Assembly (NCBI RefSeq): GCF_024347375.1
Contig: NZ_AP025471.1
Location: 496,001-560,000, forward strand
Reading direction: 5' to 3'
DNA: 64,000 bases
Source of the DNA: Vibrio coralliirubri
GTDB lineage: Bacteria > Pseudomonadota > Gammaproteobacteria > Enterobacterales > Vibrionaceae
Under the pieces are notes generated by a model. It saw only the letters and a program-made list of their open reading frames with translations. It made no database searches and was not told where the DNA came from. Below are positions 45,635 through 54,469 of this stretch, piece by piece (position 1 is the stretch's first letter; every line of letters begins with the position of its first letter). Made by a program: the position numbers and the translations under genes.

Positions 45635-45671
45635 GCGGAAGGTCTTTGTACAGTTCTTCCGCCCGGAGGAA
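45635..45671 (+). promoter_or_regulatory. Riboswitch expression platform with mutually exclusive hairpins
   Basis: TTCTTCC (45654-45660) can pair with the Shine-Dalgarno GGAGGAA (45665-45671) through a 4-base loop, one G-U pair. Alternatively CTTCCGC (45656-45662) pairs with GCGGAAG (45635-45641). The two hairpins compete for the same bases, so Mn2+-dependent folding could free or hide the start. Confidence 0.6.
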
Positions 45672-45673
45672 TA

Positions 45674-46675
45674 ATGAACTCAACTCAATCTCTATTATCT
45701 ACAAATAGTGAATCCTTTTTTTCATCGCCAATCATGACGACTTATGCGGGCTTTTTCCTGCTGACGGTTATTCTCGTCTCTATTGATATCTATCAGACTC
45801 GTGGCGGTAACGTTACTATCAAGAAAGCGGCAATCTGGAGTGTATTCTGGTTTGTACTTGCGTTTTTGTTTGCTGGCTCTATTTACCTGTTTTGGGACAT
45901 TTATGCGCCGAACAGTGACTACACAGCGCAAAAAGCAACCGTGTCATTCATAACGGGTTACTTGTTAGAAAAATCCCTTAGCGTAGACAACTTGTTTGTT
46001 TTTGCGATGATCTTTGCTCAATACCAAGTTCCTGAGCATCTAAGACCTCGTGCGCTTCTTTGGGGGGTAATTGGTGCATTGGTGCTTCGTGCAATTATGA
46101 TCGCACTAGGCGCACAGTTATTGGCGGAATACCACTGGGTACTTTACGTGTTCGCTGCGTTCTTGATTGGTACAGGTATTAAGCTGGCATTAGACAAGGG
46201 CGAAGAGGAGAGTGTGAATACACTGCCTGAAAAGCTACTTCGTAAAGTGATGCCGGTAACTGAAGATTTCCATGGTCCTGCATTATTGGTTAAACAGGGT
46301 GCTAAATGGGCATTCACTCCAATGATGTTGGTCATCGGTGCGATTGCAGTGATGGACGTGATGTTTGCATTGGACTCTATACCTGCGATCTTTGCGGTAA
46401 CACAAGAACCGTTCTTGGTATTAGCGGCAAACGTATTTGCGCTACTTGGCCTTCGTTCGTTGTATTTTGTACTGCAAGGTATGATGGACAAGTTCATCTA
46501 CTTGAAACCGGCATTGGCATTCATCATGGTGTTCATCGGTGTGAAAATGCTATTGGTTGACAGTGAGTGGGCTATCCCAACTTATTGGTCGCTCGCTGTA
46601 CTTATTTCGACTATGACGATTGCGGTTATAGCGTCGGTTTATGCGAAGAAGCCAGGCATTGAACAAGTAAATTAA
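45674..46675 (+). CDS. alx: TerC/Alx-family membrane protein, likely Mn2+ exporter
   Basis: A 333-residue integral membrane protein with about nine helices. The TerC/Alx signature LEKSLSVDNLFVFAMIF and the second acidic motif AVMDVMFALDSIPAIFAVT are present. Family members are linked to manganese export and metal loading of secreted enzymes. GGAGGA precedes the ATG at 45674; an upstream in-frame start at 45629 would lie inside the regulatory hairpins and is rejected. It is controlled by the riboswitch above. Confidence 0.9.
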   Translation: MNSTQSLLSTNSESFFSSPIMTTYAGFFLLTVILVSIDIYQTRGGNVTIKKAAIWSVFWFVLAFLFAGSIYLFWDIYAPNSDYTAQKATVSFITGYLLEKSLSVDNLFVFAMIFAQYQVPEHLRPRALLWGVIGALVLRAIMIALGAQLLAEYHWVLYVFAAFLIGTGIKLALDKGEEESVNTLPEKLLRKVMPVTEDFHGPALLVKQGAKWAFTPMMLVIGAIAVMDVMFALDSIPAIFAVTQEPFLVLAANVFALLGLRSLYFVLQGMMDKFIYLKPALAFIMVFIGVKMLLVDSEWAIPTYWSLAVLISTMTIAVIASVYAKKPGIEQVN

Positions 46676-46988
46676 AAACAAATATAACTTATCGAAAAGT
46701 CGATAATGAACACGTGGCTGATGAAGTGGAAAATTTATTTATGTAAATTTTCTGTGACATTGGCCACTGTTGTTTGCGGGGTATTTGTACTAAATGCATG
46801 ATTTAAACACTATATTGAATTTATACTCACATAGTCTGCATATCTACTTTATGGTGTTGTTAATGGTTTGTTTTATTAGAAAAACTAATCCCAAAATCTA
46901 ATTTTAGTCATTTTTTAACCTGCAAAAGATCACCTATTATTATTGTCATCAGAACGAAACACATTAATAAATTTATAGAGAGGCAATC
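46676..46988. other. 313-bp gap between alx and a small gene
   Basis: AT-rich. A small hairpin (TATCGA-AAAG-TCGATA) at about 46690 follows alx. A 31-codon frame at 46706-46801 has no ribosome-binding site. The last 60 bp before 46989 probably hold the promoter and GAGAGG ribosome-binding site of the next gene. Confidence 0.5.
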
Positions 46989-47177
46989 ATGGCTCAAGCA
47001 GTACAAATGAATACTATCGCTGTTCCTAACTCTATGGATAAGAAGACCTACTCGGTTAACTTCAAAGGATTGATTGCACACATTTTCGATATTCTTTTCG
47101 TAGACAACTCTCCACGTAGTTACTACGCAAGCGACCTATCTGGTCACATGCAACGCGATATCGGTATCAACCGTTAA
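46989..47177 (+). CDS. Small DUF1127-like protein
   Basis: A 62-residue protein whose C-terminus (SYYASDLSGHMQRDIGINR) matches the short LSxHMxRDIGI motif of the DUF1127 group, small proteins with an arginine-rich end; some bind RNA or affect phosphate and C/N metabolism. GAGAGG lies just upstream of the ATG. It is monocistronic with a strong terminator, which suggests substantial, separately controlled expression. Confidence 0.75.
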   Translation: MAQAVQMNTIAVPNSMDKKTYSVNFKGLIAHIFDILFVDNSPRSYYASDLSGHMQRDIGINR

Positions 47178-47211
47178 TCTCAGCGTTAACATGTAAATAT
47201 AGAACTTTAAG

Positions 47212-47240
47212 AAAACGCCAGCTTCTAAAGCTGGCGTTTT
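47212..47240 (+). terminator. Terminator after the DUF1127-like gene
   Basis: Thirteen-base-pair perfect stem AAAACGCCAGCTT and its complement with a 3-base loop, ending in five T. Confidence 0.92.
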
Positions 47241-47352
47241 TGTATCTGAAATAAACTCTATCTCTTCGCAAATTAAGCACCTGAAAGAAAACCCTAGGCA
47301 TCACGGTCTGTATTTGAGCGCCATTCAATTTGCTTTGTACAAGGATCTCGGT

Positions 47353-48094
47353 ATGTCACACGCCAAACGCAATTCATCATTGATTAAACTTTGTTTATTT
47401 GCCTTACCGATCGGCTTCTATTCCTCAGTGTCGCTTGCACAAACCTGGAGTAATCAAGGCTAGCCCGCACAGGTTATCGAGCTCTTCACCTCTGAAGGTT
47501 GTTCAAGTTGTCCACCTGCTGATACTTACCTAAGTACTTTTGAAGACCATCCCAAACTTTGGACACAAGTCATTCCGCTTGCCTATCACGTCGATTATTG
47601 GGATTACTTAGGTTGGGGCGACAAGTTCGCGAGTAAGGCGTTCAGTCAGAAGCAACGACTGTATAAAGCTTACGGCTTAACAAGTGGGGGTTTACACACC
47701 GGGCTTTGTTGTCGATGGAAAAGAGTGGCGCGGTTACTTTAACTGGTTAGACAGAACGTTACCTTCGCTTAAACAACAAAATAACCCCAAGCTAACGGTC
47801 AACCATAAAGGCGATACGTTCAGCGTAAGTAACGAAGGCAAAGGTGATTATGTTGCTCATATAGCTTTACTGGCGATGAACGAAGTCACCAGTGTTAAGG
47901 CGGGCGAGAACAGGGGTAAGAAACTCGAGCATGATTTTGTTGTGGTTTACGATGGTTATCAACGTGGTGAGTCTGAATGGCAATTTAATATCAATTTTGA
48001 GCCACTCGTCGCTACACCAGATGCAGTAGCCGTTTGGTTAACCGAGCCGAACTCATATGCACCGGAACAAACGGTAGCAGGGTGGCTAAACTAA
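47353..48094 (+). pseudogene. DUF1223 secreted thioredoxin-like protein, broken by a nonsense codon and a frameshift
   Basis: The frame starts at the ATG at 47353 with a signal peptide (SVSLAQ). It meets a TAG at 47461 (codon 37), just before the DUF1223 core AQVIELFTSEGCSSCPPADTYL. That core then runs on until a run of five G at 47686-47690, where the frame shifts; the true C-terminal part (VYTPGFVVDGKEWRG) continues one base over to 48094. One G fewer would restore the frame, and a TGG tryptophan in place of TAG would restore the start. Two lesions make loss of function likely. The intact family is a periplasmic protein with a CxxC motif of unknown substrate. Confidence 0.85.
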
Positions 48095-48295
48095 CTGCCA
48101 ACCACGACAATTGCGTAGCTAAAATACTCTTAGACGAATTAGGTACGGCGAGTATCGAGGTTCTCACATCAATAACTTGGTTTCTGATGGGTATTAATCG
48201 GTGAAATAGAAGCGAAAAGGCGATTTAGTTACGTAATACTGCTGAAATACGTTAATATAGCGCGCTATTATTTTAGCTTTGAGTTCCTGTAATTA

Positions 48296-49582
48296 ATGAC
48301 TAACACCACTACACCAACCAACTTCTCTGATCTTGGCTTAATCTCTCCTTTGATGGCTCGTTTATCTGAGCTTGAATACCAACAGCCAACGCCTATCCAA
48401 GCGCAAGTTATTCCAAGTGTGTTAGCAGGACGCGATTTAATTGCAGGCGCAAATACCGGTTCAGGTAAAACCGCAGCATTTGCACTTCCACTGTTACAAA
48501 AGATTCATGAAGATGCCCCTCTGGACCGTCGTTCAGGTAAAGGTAACTTTGTTTCTGGCCTTATCTTGGTTCCTACTCGTGAACTTGCTAAGCAGGTGGC
48601 TGACAGCGTTAAGTCTTACGCTGTGCATTTCAATGGCGCGATTAAAACGGTTTGTGTGTTTGGTGGTGTATCGGTAAACACTCAGATGCAGGCGCTACGT
48701 GGCGGCACTGATATCTTGGTGGCAACACCGGGTCGTCTGCTTGACCTTATTTCAAGCAACGCTATCAAGCTAGACAAAGTAAAAACGTTAGTGCTTGATG
48801 AAGCTGACCGAATGCTAAGCCTAGGTTTTACCGAAGAACTTGATGCAATCTTGAAGCTCTTACCGAGCAAGAAACAAACCTTGTTGTTCTCTGCAACTTT
48901 CCCTGAGCAAGTTAAAACGCTGACTCACGAACTACTGAATGATCCAATTGAAGTTCAACTTCAAAGTGCCAATGCGAGCACACTGGTTCAACGTGTATTT
49001 GAAGTAGAAAAAGGTCGCAAGACAGCGTTACTCGCACACCTAATTCAACAACACGAATGGCGCCAAGCTCTGATCTTCGTTAATGCGAAGAACAGCTGTG
49101 AGCACCTAGCAGACAAGCTTTACAAGCGCGGCATCATCGCTGAAGTATTCCACGGTGATAAAGGGCAAGGTTCACGTACTCGTATCCTAGAAGATTTCAA
49201 ATCTGGCGAGATTGACGTTCTTATCGCGACAGACATTGCGGCACGTGGTCTGGATATTGAGAAGCTTCCAGTTGTTATCAACTTTGACTTACCGCGTAGC
49301 CCGTCAGACTACATGCACCGTATCGGCCGAAGTGGTCGTGCAGGTGAGGTTGGTCTTGCGCTATCTTTGATCGATCACGAAGATTACCACCACTTCAAAA
49401 TCATCGAGAAGAAGAATAAGATCCGTCTTGATCGTGAGCAAATTGAAGGCTTTGAAGTGGATGAAGAAGCGACAGCTGAACTGATCGCAGCACTAAAACC
49501 TGTTGCGCCACCTGCCGGTACAGGCAAGAAGAAAAAGAAGAAAGCTCCACAAAACCAAGATGTGTGGCTAAACAACAACTGA
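48296..49582 (+). CDS. DEAD-box RNA helicase, RhlE-like (second copy)
   Basis: A 428-residue RNA helicase with all core motifs: FSDLGLISPLMARL and PTPIQAQVIP (Q motif), GANTGSGKTAA, PTRELAKQ, TPGRLLDL, DEADRMLSLGF, SATFPEQ, ATDIAARGLDI and HRIGRSGRAG. The C-terminus ends in a lysine-rich tail (GKKKKKKA). The ribosome-binding site before the ATG at 48296 is weak. It is a paralogue of the gene at 26185, with clear differences in the C-terminal tail, so the roles may have diverged. Confidence 0.92.
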   Translation: MTNTTTPTNFSDLGLISPLMARLSELEYQQPTPIQAQVIPSVLAGRDLIAGANTGSGKTAAFALPLLQKIHEDAPLDRRSGKGNFVSGLILVPTRELAKQVADSVKSYAVHFNGAIKTVCVFGGVSVNTQMQALRGGTDILVATPGRLLDLISSNAIKLDKVKTLVLDEADRMLSLGFTEELDAILKLLPSKKQTLLFSATFPEQVKTLTHELLNDPIEVQLQSANASTLVQRVFEVEKGRKTALLAHLIQQHEWRQALIFVNAKNSCEHLADKLYKRGIIAEVFHGDKGQGSRTRILEDFKSGEIDVLIATDIAARGLDIEKLPVVINFDLPRSPSDYMHRIGRSGRAGEVGLALSLIDHEDYHHFKIIEKKNKIRLDREQIEGFEVDEEATAELIAALKPVAPPAGTGKKKKKKAPQNQDVWLNNN

Positions 49583-49643
49583 TCTTGAGTCAGTAAGCTA
49601 TGTGAGTCAGCTAGCCATATAAATCAGTAAGTAATAGACATTC

Positions 49644-49670
49644 AAAAGGCGCTTAATTGCGCCTTTTTTG
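49644..49670 (+). terminator. Terminator after the second DEAD-box helicase
   Basis: Nine-base-pair stem AAAAGGCGC/GCGCCTTTT, loop TTAATT, then T run. It may also stop the convergent efflux operon. Confidence 0.88.
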
Positions 49671-49708
49671 TTTTTTTATCCCAAGTTAAGCGAATCCGCG
49701 CAACGAGA

Positions 49709-51073
49709 CTAAGCGATACTTTTGACTCTAAATAGGTCTGTGAATAATTTTCCTATCATCAAAATGATGAGCAGTGTGGTTAACATTAGCAATGGTGTTT
49801 GAATCTGATAAACCGGTGTTAGATTAAGCGCGCCAGATGTAAGTACGACTAGCAGGTTTATACCAAGTATTCGATGCACCATAAGTTTAGGTGTCGCAAA
49901 CACTTTCCATATCACTATGCTGTTGATGAAATAGAACAACGCCAATTGCCACAATTCAGTCATCATCGGCATGATAAAGATATATTGAAGCAAGATAACC
50001 GTGCCCGTTCCAATGACACCAAAAAACGCATCCTTAATAACACTTGGCGGCATAGTTGGAAGCATTGAAGAAAATATGCCAGCAATCATCGGGAAAATAA
50101 AACCACCCGGTACAGGCAGGTATACCCAAACCAATAACGACGTGACGAACATCGACACACCTTGTAAGACTTTTCTCCCATCTTCATTAAGGTGTTGAAC
50201 AAACGTACGGTGCTCATGGTGCCAAGAGACGTTTTTCTTCTCACTCATCACAAATGGCACATCATCAATTAGTGACGTGTTTGGCGCCATTAACTCCAGT
50301 TTTTCCATTTTTTGGGTGAGAGCGACCCAATCAATAGCTTGAGTCAGTTCACCCGAGGCGATCTCAAGCAGACGATCTTGAATATGCGCCATTTCGTTGA
50401 TTCGTAAACGCCATGCGTGAATATTCTCTTTTAGGTGATAACTGCCAGCGAGCGGCAAATCCAACAGTTGATAGAGCTTTTCAATATTGGCGGTATTGGA
50501 CTCTAAGGCTTCTATATCAAGGTTGTTGGTATCGCGCATTGCTGTTATCAGCGTTTCTCTGCTTGTTTCAAATCGTTGTACAAAGTTCTGCTCAGTGTTT
50601 ACAGGCCAGATCAGACGATAAACAATCGAGAAGGTGATAACGCCTAATAGAGTTTCTTGTATTCGAAGCACTGCAAAATAGAATGTAATTTGGTTATCGA
50701 ACCCACCCATACAAGAGATGATGGAGCAAACCGCAAAGCCTATAGAAAAGACATAACCGTATTTTTCATCACTCGACATGAAGATGCATGTACCGAGAAA
50801 TAAGGTGAAAAACATCAAAAACAGAAAGCGATCCTGAGAAAACATCGCAATCAAGAAAAAGGCATAACCAGTCCCTAATAAGGTGCCCATTAATCGGTTA
50901 TGGCCTTTGTTTATTGAATGAGCAAAGCTTTCGTTCAATGCCATGACCGCAACCGCAATTGCCGCCCAATAAGGTTTCTCCCATTGAAACCACAACGCAA
51001 CACAGATAGAGATAACAATAGCGAGAGCCGCTTTAATGGCTTCTTTGGTTGATGCACTGAACATAAAAGCCAT
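49709..51073 (-). CDS. FUSC-family exporter subunit, AaeB-like
   Basis: A 454-residue membrane protein with two blocks of helices (about 10-160 and 305-450) around a cytoplasmic middle. EKPYWAAIAVAVMALNES and GTLLGTGYAFFLIA are typical of the FUSC/AaeB family of aromatic acid exporters. It is shorter than E. coli AaeB (655). It is the third gene of a leftward operon with a DUF1656 protein and an AaeA-like adaptor, with only 4 bp between it and the adaptor. Confidence 0.88.
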   Translation of the reverse strand: MAFMFSASTKEAIKAALAIVISICVALWFQWEKPYWAAIAVAVMALNESFAHSINKGHNRLMGTLLGTGYAFFLIAMFSQDRFLFLMFFTLFLGTCIFMSSDEKYGYVFSIGFAVCSIISCMGGFDNQITFYFAVLRIQETLLGVITFSIVYRLIWPVNTEQNFVQRFETSRETLITAMRDTNNLDIEALESNTANIEKLYQLLDLPLAGSYHLKENIHAWRLRINEMAHIQDRLLEIASGELTQAIDWVALTQKMEKLELMAPNTSLIDDVPFVMSEKKNVSWHHEHRTFVQHLNEDGRKVLQGVSMFVTSLLVWVYLPVPGGFIFPMIAGIFSSMLPTMPPSVIKDAFFGVIGTGTVILLQYIFIMPMMTELWQLALFYFINSIVIWKVFATPKLMVHRILGINLLVVLTSGALNLTPVYQIQTPLLMLTTLLIILMIGKLFTDLFRVKSIA

Positions 51074-51077
51074 CCAA

Positions 51078-51938
51078 CTATTTGATTATTTTGAGTGAAG
51101 CTGTCATGCCAACACGAAGTTGTAAGTCTTCAGGCACGTTATCAAGCTCTACTTTGACTGGTATACGTTGAGCAAGACGAATCCATTGAAAGTTTGGGTT
51201 CACGTTAGGAAGAAGGTCATTACCTGTGCTGCCGTCTTGTGTTGCAATACCAAAGCCAATGCTTTTGATATGGCCTTCTAATTGAATATTGTTGTGCATC
51301 ATAAGAGTGACAAGCGCTTTGTCGTTAGGGCCAACATTCACCAGATCAGTTTCTTTGAAATAGCCTTCGATCCAGAAACTGTCTTCATCGATCAATGCAA
51401 CTACCGGTGTATTAGCGACGACTTGAGAGCCTTCTCGTAGGTTTAAGTTCGTGATGTAACCGTTGGTTGGCGCGTACACTTTGGTGTATTCAAGATTTAA
51501 ATGCGCTTCTTCAACGTTGGCTTTTGCTAGTGCAACGTTCGCTGCATTTGTCTCAACCGCGTTATTCAGGTTATTCAATGTCAGCACTGGCATAGCGCCA
51601 GGTGTTCTCTTTTCTAAGTTCAACGCACGTTGTTCTTCGTTTTTAGCTTTTGCCAAGAGCGCGCGAGCCTGTTTTTGTGTCGCCAGCGCTTTATTGTAGG
51701 CCGCTTGATAAATGCTTGGGTCGATCTCAAACAGCAAGTCGCCTTTCGCCACCTGTGAGTTGTCCTCAATATGGACTTTAGTCACTTGCCCTGTAACTCG
51801 GGGAGTAATTGACACTATGTAAGCGCTGACCTGACCATCTCTAGTCCAGGGATTACTCGAATAAGATTGGTAATAGCTATAAACCACAGAGCTTGCGGCA
51901 ACGACCAATAGTAGCGTGATTAGATAACGTTTAATCAA
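51078..51938 (-). CDS. Membrane-fusion adaptor, AaeA-like
   Basis: A 286-residue HlyD-type adaptor with an N-terminal membrane anchor (about 5-22), the diagnostic NPWTRDGQVSAYIVSITPRV, lipoyl halves (HIEDNSQVAKGDLLFEIDP and VYAPTNGYITNL) and a coiled hairpin. It links the FUSC pump to the periplasm for efflux of aromatic carboxylates or similar. It is the second gene of the operon. Confidence 0.9.
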   Translation of the reverse strand: MIKRYLITLLLVVAASSVVYSYYQSYSSNPWTRDGQVSAYIVSITPRVTGQVTKVHIEDNSQVAKGDLLFEIDPSIYQAAYNKALATQKQARALLAKAKNEEQRALNLEKRTPGAMPVLTLNNLNNAVETNAANVALAKANVEEAHLNLEYTKVYAPTNGYITNLNLREGSQVVANTPVVALIDEDSFWIEGYFKETDLVNVGPNDKALVTLMMHNNIQLEGHIKSIGFGIATQDGSTGNDLLPNVNPNFQWIRLAQRIPVKVELDNVPEDLQLRVGMTASLKIIK

Positions 51939-51948
51939 GGTGAATGCC

Positions 51949-52161
51949 TCAGAAGATGGTAATGAATTGACCGATAACGCCGATGAAAATCACGATTAGG
52001 CTTAATTCGGCAATTGCAGGAAAAGCGACATATTTATGTAGCCCAAGTTTTGTCGCGATTGAGCCAGTCAATATCGTCAATACATAAGCTAACGCGATAA
52101 CCAATAGCAAAGGAGGGAAGTAGATCTCACCCCACACGAGTTCATGTGGCATTGTGTTCAT
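51949..52161 (-). CDS. DUF1656 small membrane protein, AaeX-like
   Basis: A 70-residue protein with two helices, matching the DUF1656/AaeX family that precedes aaeA and aaeB (start MPHELVWGEIYFPPLLLVIA). It is the first gene of the operon aaeX-aaeA-aaeB. Translation could begin at the ATG at 52161 or at the second Met four residues on. It is divergent from the broken LysR gene. Confidence 0.88.
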   Translation of the reverse strand: MNTMPHELVWGEIYFPPLLLVIALAYVLTILTGSIATKLGLHKYVAFPAIAELSLIVIFIGVIGQFITIF

Positions 52162-52231
52162 GGGTCTGTCTCTATCGTTTTAAGAAGGTAACGATAAAGG
52201 AACTATGGCAATGTTAATAATCGTATATAGA

Positions 52232-52242
52232 GGATCAGATCC
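52232..52242. promoter_or_regulatory. Palindrome in the aaeX-LysR divergent region
   Basis: GGATC-A-GATCC, a perfect odd palindrome 71 bp upstream of aaeX and between the two promoters. It is a possible site for the LysR protein, though LysR boxes are usually longer and T-N11-A in form. Confidence 0.3.
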
Positions 52243-52807
52243 ATCAAATACAGACAGGTTTAGGTATATACTAGGAAGGATAGGCAGCAAAGGTACAAAT
52301 CAGTAGTCACTTTTGCTCTGTCTCTTATCATTATTATTCTGATGCAGTAGATGTTTTTCTATCTCGTATGCATGACCAAGAAAGTAAGTACATCAAAATG
52401 AACTTTAGTATTGAACAACTTCTCGCGTTTGTGACTGTCTATGAACAGCGGTCATTTAGCAAGGCGGCGGTAAAGCTAAACAAGCACAGAACGACCGTGG
52501 GTCAGGTGATTACAAACTTGGAAGATCACCTTGCGGTGAATCTTTTTGAAAGGGTCGGGCGCTCTGTTGAACCAACGGAGGACGGGCACCTCCTTTATCA
52601 CTACGCAAAACAGACGATTGAGCAAGCTCGTACTTTTGACAAAGTGGCGTTGAGCCTCTCTTATGGTGGGTTAGAGAAAATAACAATCGCGTATTCTAGT
52701 TTCGTTCCACAACGTGTTTTGGTCGATATACGAAAACGACTTAAACACGATTTCCCAATGATGCGAGTGAACTTTCTGGTTAGAAATAAGAACGAAATAA
52801 AACAAGG

Positions 52808-52816
52808 AATACAAAG
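52808..52816. repeat. Target-site duplication, left copy
   Basis: AATACAAAG, repeated directly at 53871-53879 on the other side of the IS. Nine bases is the size expected for the IS903 group. Confidence 0.97.
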
Positions 52817-53870
52817 GGCTTTGTTGCGTAATTCAATGGAACTAAATCAAGAACCTACGATCTGATCAGCTACCTCCACTCTATCTCGTAGTCCTATGCC
52901 TAAGCCTCGTTATAAAACAACCAACTGGAAGCAATACAACCGATCACTCATTAACCGTGGTTCTCTGACTTTTTGGATTGATGAAGAAGCAATAAGCGGA
53001 TGGGCGCAAAGCAAACAGAATAAGCGCGGTAGGCCGCGTCGGTTCAGTGATTTAGCTATCACGACAGCACTCATGGTCAAACGAGTTTTTTCTATGCCAT
53101 TGAGAGCGCTGCAAGGATTTATCGACTCGATATTTAGGTTAGCCCATGTACCGTTAAGTTGTCCGCATTACACCTGCATCAGTCGTAGAGCCAAGCAAGT
53201 TGAGGTTTCATTTAAGACTAAAACGAGAGGAGCGATACAGCACCTAGCCATTGATGCTACTGGCCTTAAGGTTTATGGCGAAGGTGAATGGAAAGTCAAA
53301 AAACATGGGACGGATGGCAAGCGTAGAGTCTGGCGAAAGCTGCATATTGCAGTCGATACCAACACTCATGAGATCATTGCCGCCGAGCTAAGTTTATCGA
53401 CGGTTACAGATGGAGAAGTACTCCCGAACTTACTGAAACAAACACGCCGAAGTATCCTTGAGGTGTCTGGTGATGGCGCTTACGACACGAGAGCGTGTCA
53501 CGCTGCTATTAAGATTAAGGGAGCTATTGCGCTTATTCCCCCAAGAGAAGGGGCTGCCTTCTGGGAGCGTGGTCACCCTCGAAATTTCGCCGTGGGTTGC
53601 CAGAAATTATACGACTCAAATAAGTATTGGAAAGAGCGGTATGGATACCACAAACGTTCACTCTCAGAAACAGCGATGTATCGAGTTAAACAGTTGCTAG
53701 GAGGGAAACTGAGCTTAAGAAATTACAATGCCCAGGTGGGTGAAACTTACGCGATGATAAAAGCGTTGAACAAGCTTACTGGGTTAGGTATGCCTGAAAC
53801 TTGTCGTATTGACTAAGAAACAAGCGAAACGGGTTGGCTCTATCTCTAAATTTAATTACGCAACAAAGCC
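52817..53870. mobile_element. IS5-family (IS903-type) insertion sequence, 1054 bp
   Basis: Terminal inverted repeats of 17 perfect bases (GGCTTTGTTGCGTAATT) extend to 21 with one mismatch. The element holds one intact transposase gene and is flanked by perfect 9-bp target duplications. No internal damage is visible, so the insertion is recent and the element may be active. Confidence 0.97.
52896..53816 (+). CDS. IS5-family transposase
   Basis: A 306-residue DDE transposase that fills most of the IS. Catalytic residues by pattern are Asp120 in AIDATGLK, Asp193 in SGDGAYDT and Glu258 in SLSETAMYR. The intervening YREK-like motif is seen as YGYHKRSLSE. The frame is complete and undamaged. The start at 52896 (MPKPRYKTTNWKQYN) matches relatives of IS903. 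Confidence 0.96.
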   Translation: MPKPRYKTTNWKQYNRSLINRGSLTFWIDEEAISGWAQSKQNKRGRPRRFSDLAITTALMVKRVFSMPLRALQGFIDSIFRLAHVPLSCPHYTCISRRAKQVEVSFKTKTRGAIQHLAIDATGLKVYGEGEWKVKKHGTDGKRRVWRKLHIAVDTNTHEIIAAELSLSTVTDGEVLPNLLKQTRRSILEVSGDGAYDTRACHAAIKIKGAIALIPPREGAAFWERGHPRNFAVGCQKLYDSNKYWKERYGYHKRSLSETAMYRVKQLLGGKLSLRNYNAQVGETYAMIKALNKLTGLGMPETCRID

Positions 53871-53879
53871 AATACAAAG
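53871..53879. repeat. Target-site duplication, right copy
   Basis: AATACAAAG, identical to 52808-52816. Confidence 0.97.
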
Positions 53880-54389
53880 TGGCGAATATCACTTTGGACT
53901 TGTGAATGCACACAATAGCCGAGCGATGCATAGTTTTGATTCTACTTTCCTTGGGCATTTTGAGTTCTATCCGTTCGGACAGAAAGGGGGAGAACTCTCA
54001 CATATCGATAAAGAAGAAGTATTAGTCGCACTTAGGAACTCTAAACAGTTCGTATTGAAGTCTCTGATTGATGAAGGGATGTCTGAAAAGATTATCGTAA
54101 GCTCTGACTATGAAGAGATCGATCAGCTTTCGTTAATGATCAAAATGCTTGAAGAAGGTTTTGGATGGGCACTTCTTCCTAAGGCTTTTTTTACCGACTC
54201 TGAATTTTCAAAACATTCAATAGAGCCTATTCACTCTGCGCAAATGGTGGAAGGATTCAAATTTGGATTCGCGTTGTGGTGTCCGCACTCGAAACAAGTT
54301 AGTGGTATCAAAGGCTCTTTGGTGTCGGTCATTAAAGAGTACCGTGAGCAACTTATTGATAGTTTTAAGTCGTGAAAATTTGAGATATT

Positions 54390-54422
54390 AAAAAGGCGCT
54401 AATTATTCATTAGCGCCTTTTT
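54390..54422 (+). terminator. Terminator after the disrupted LysR gene
   Basis: Thirteen-base-pair perfect stem AAAAAGGCGCTAA and its complement, 7-base loop, ending in T. Confidence 0.9.
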
Positions 54423-54431
54423 AGATTTTGT

Positions 54432-54456
54432 TGTCCCGTCCTGAAATGTGTTTACA
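54432..54456. repeat. Dispersed 25-bp element, copy B
   Basis: TGTCCCGTCCTGAAATGTGT plus five more bases; 22 of 25 identical to copy A at 33741-33765. It also sits just past a terminator between convergent genes. Confidence 0.5.
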
Positions 54457-54469
54457 CATTGAGGACGAA

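Larger units (their letters stand above)
52368..54375 (+). pseudogene. LysR-family regulator of the efflux operon, disrupted by an IS
   Basis: The N-terminal part (from 52368, or better 52398 at MNFSIEQLLAFVTVYEQ) runs to 52816 and reads into the IS. The C-terminal part resumes at 53880 (SGEYHFGLVNAHNS) and ends at 54375. Removing the IS and one target copy rejoins the frame exactly and gives 304 residues from the 52398 start, a normal LysR length. It is divergent from aaeXAB-like genes, so by analogy it is their regulator (AaeR). With the gene split the operon should be uninduced or constitutive, depending on whether it activates or represses. Confidence 0.93.

Noticed and set aside
46706..46801. 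31-codon frame with one hydrophobic helix after alx
   Set aside because: No ribosome-binding site and no terminator of its own. The size match to the gene at 45214 is probably chance.
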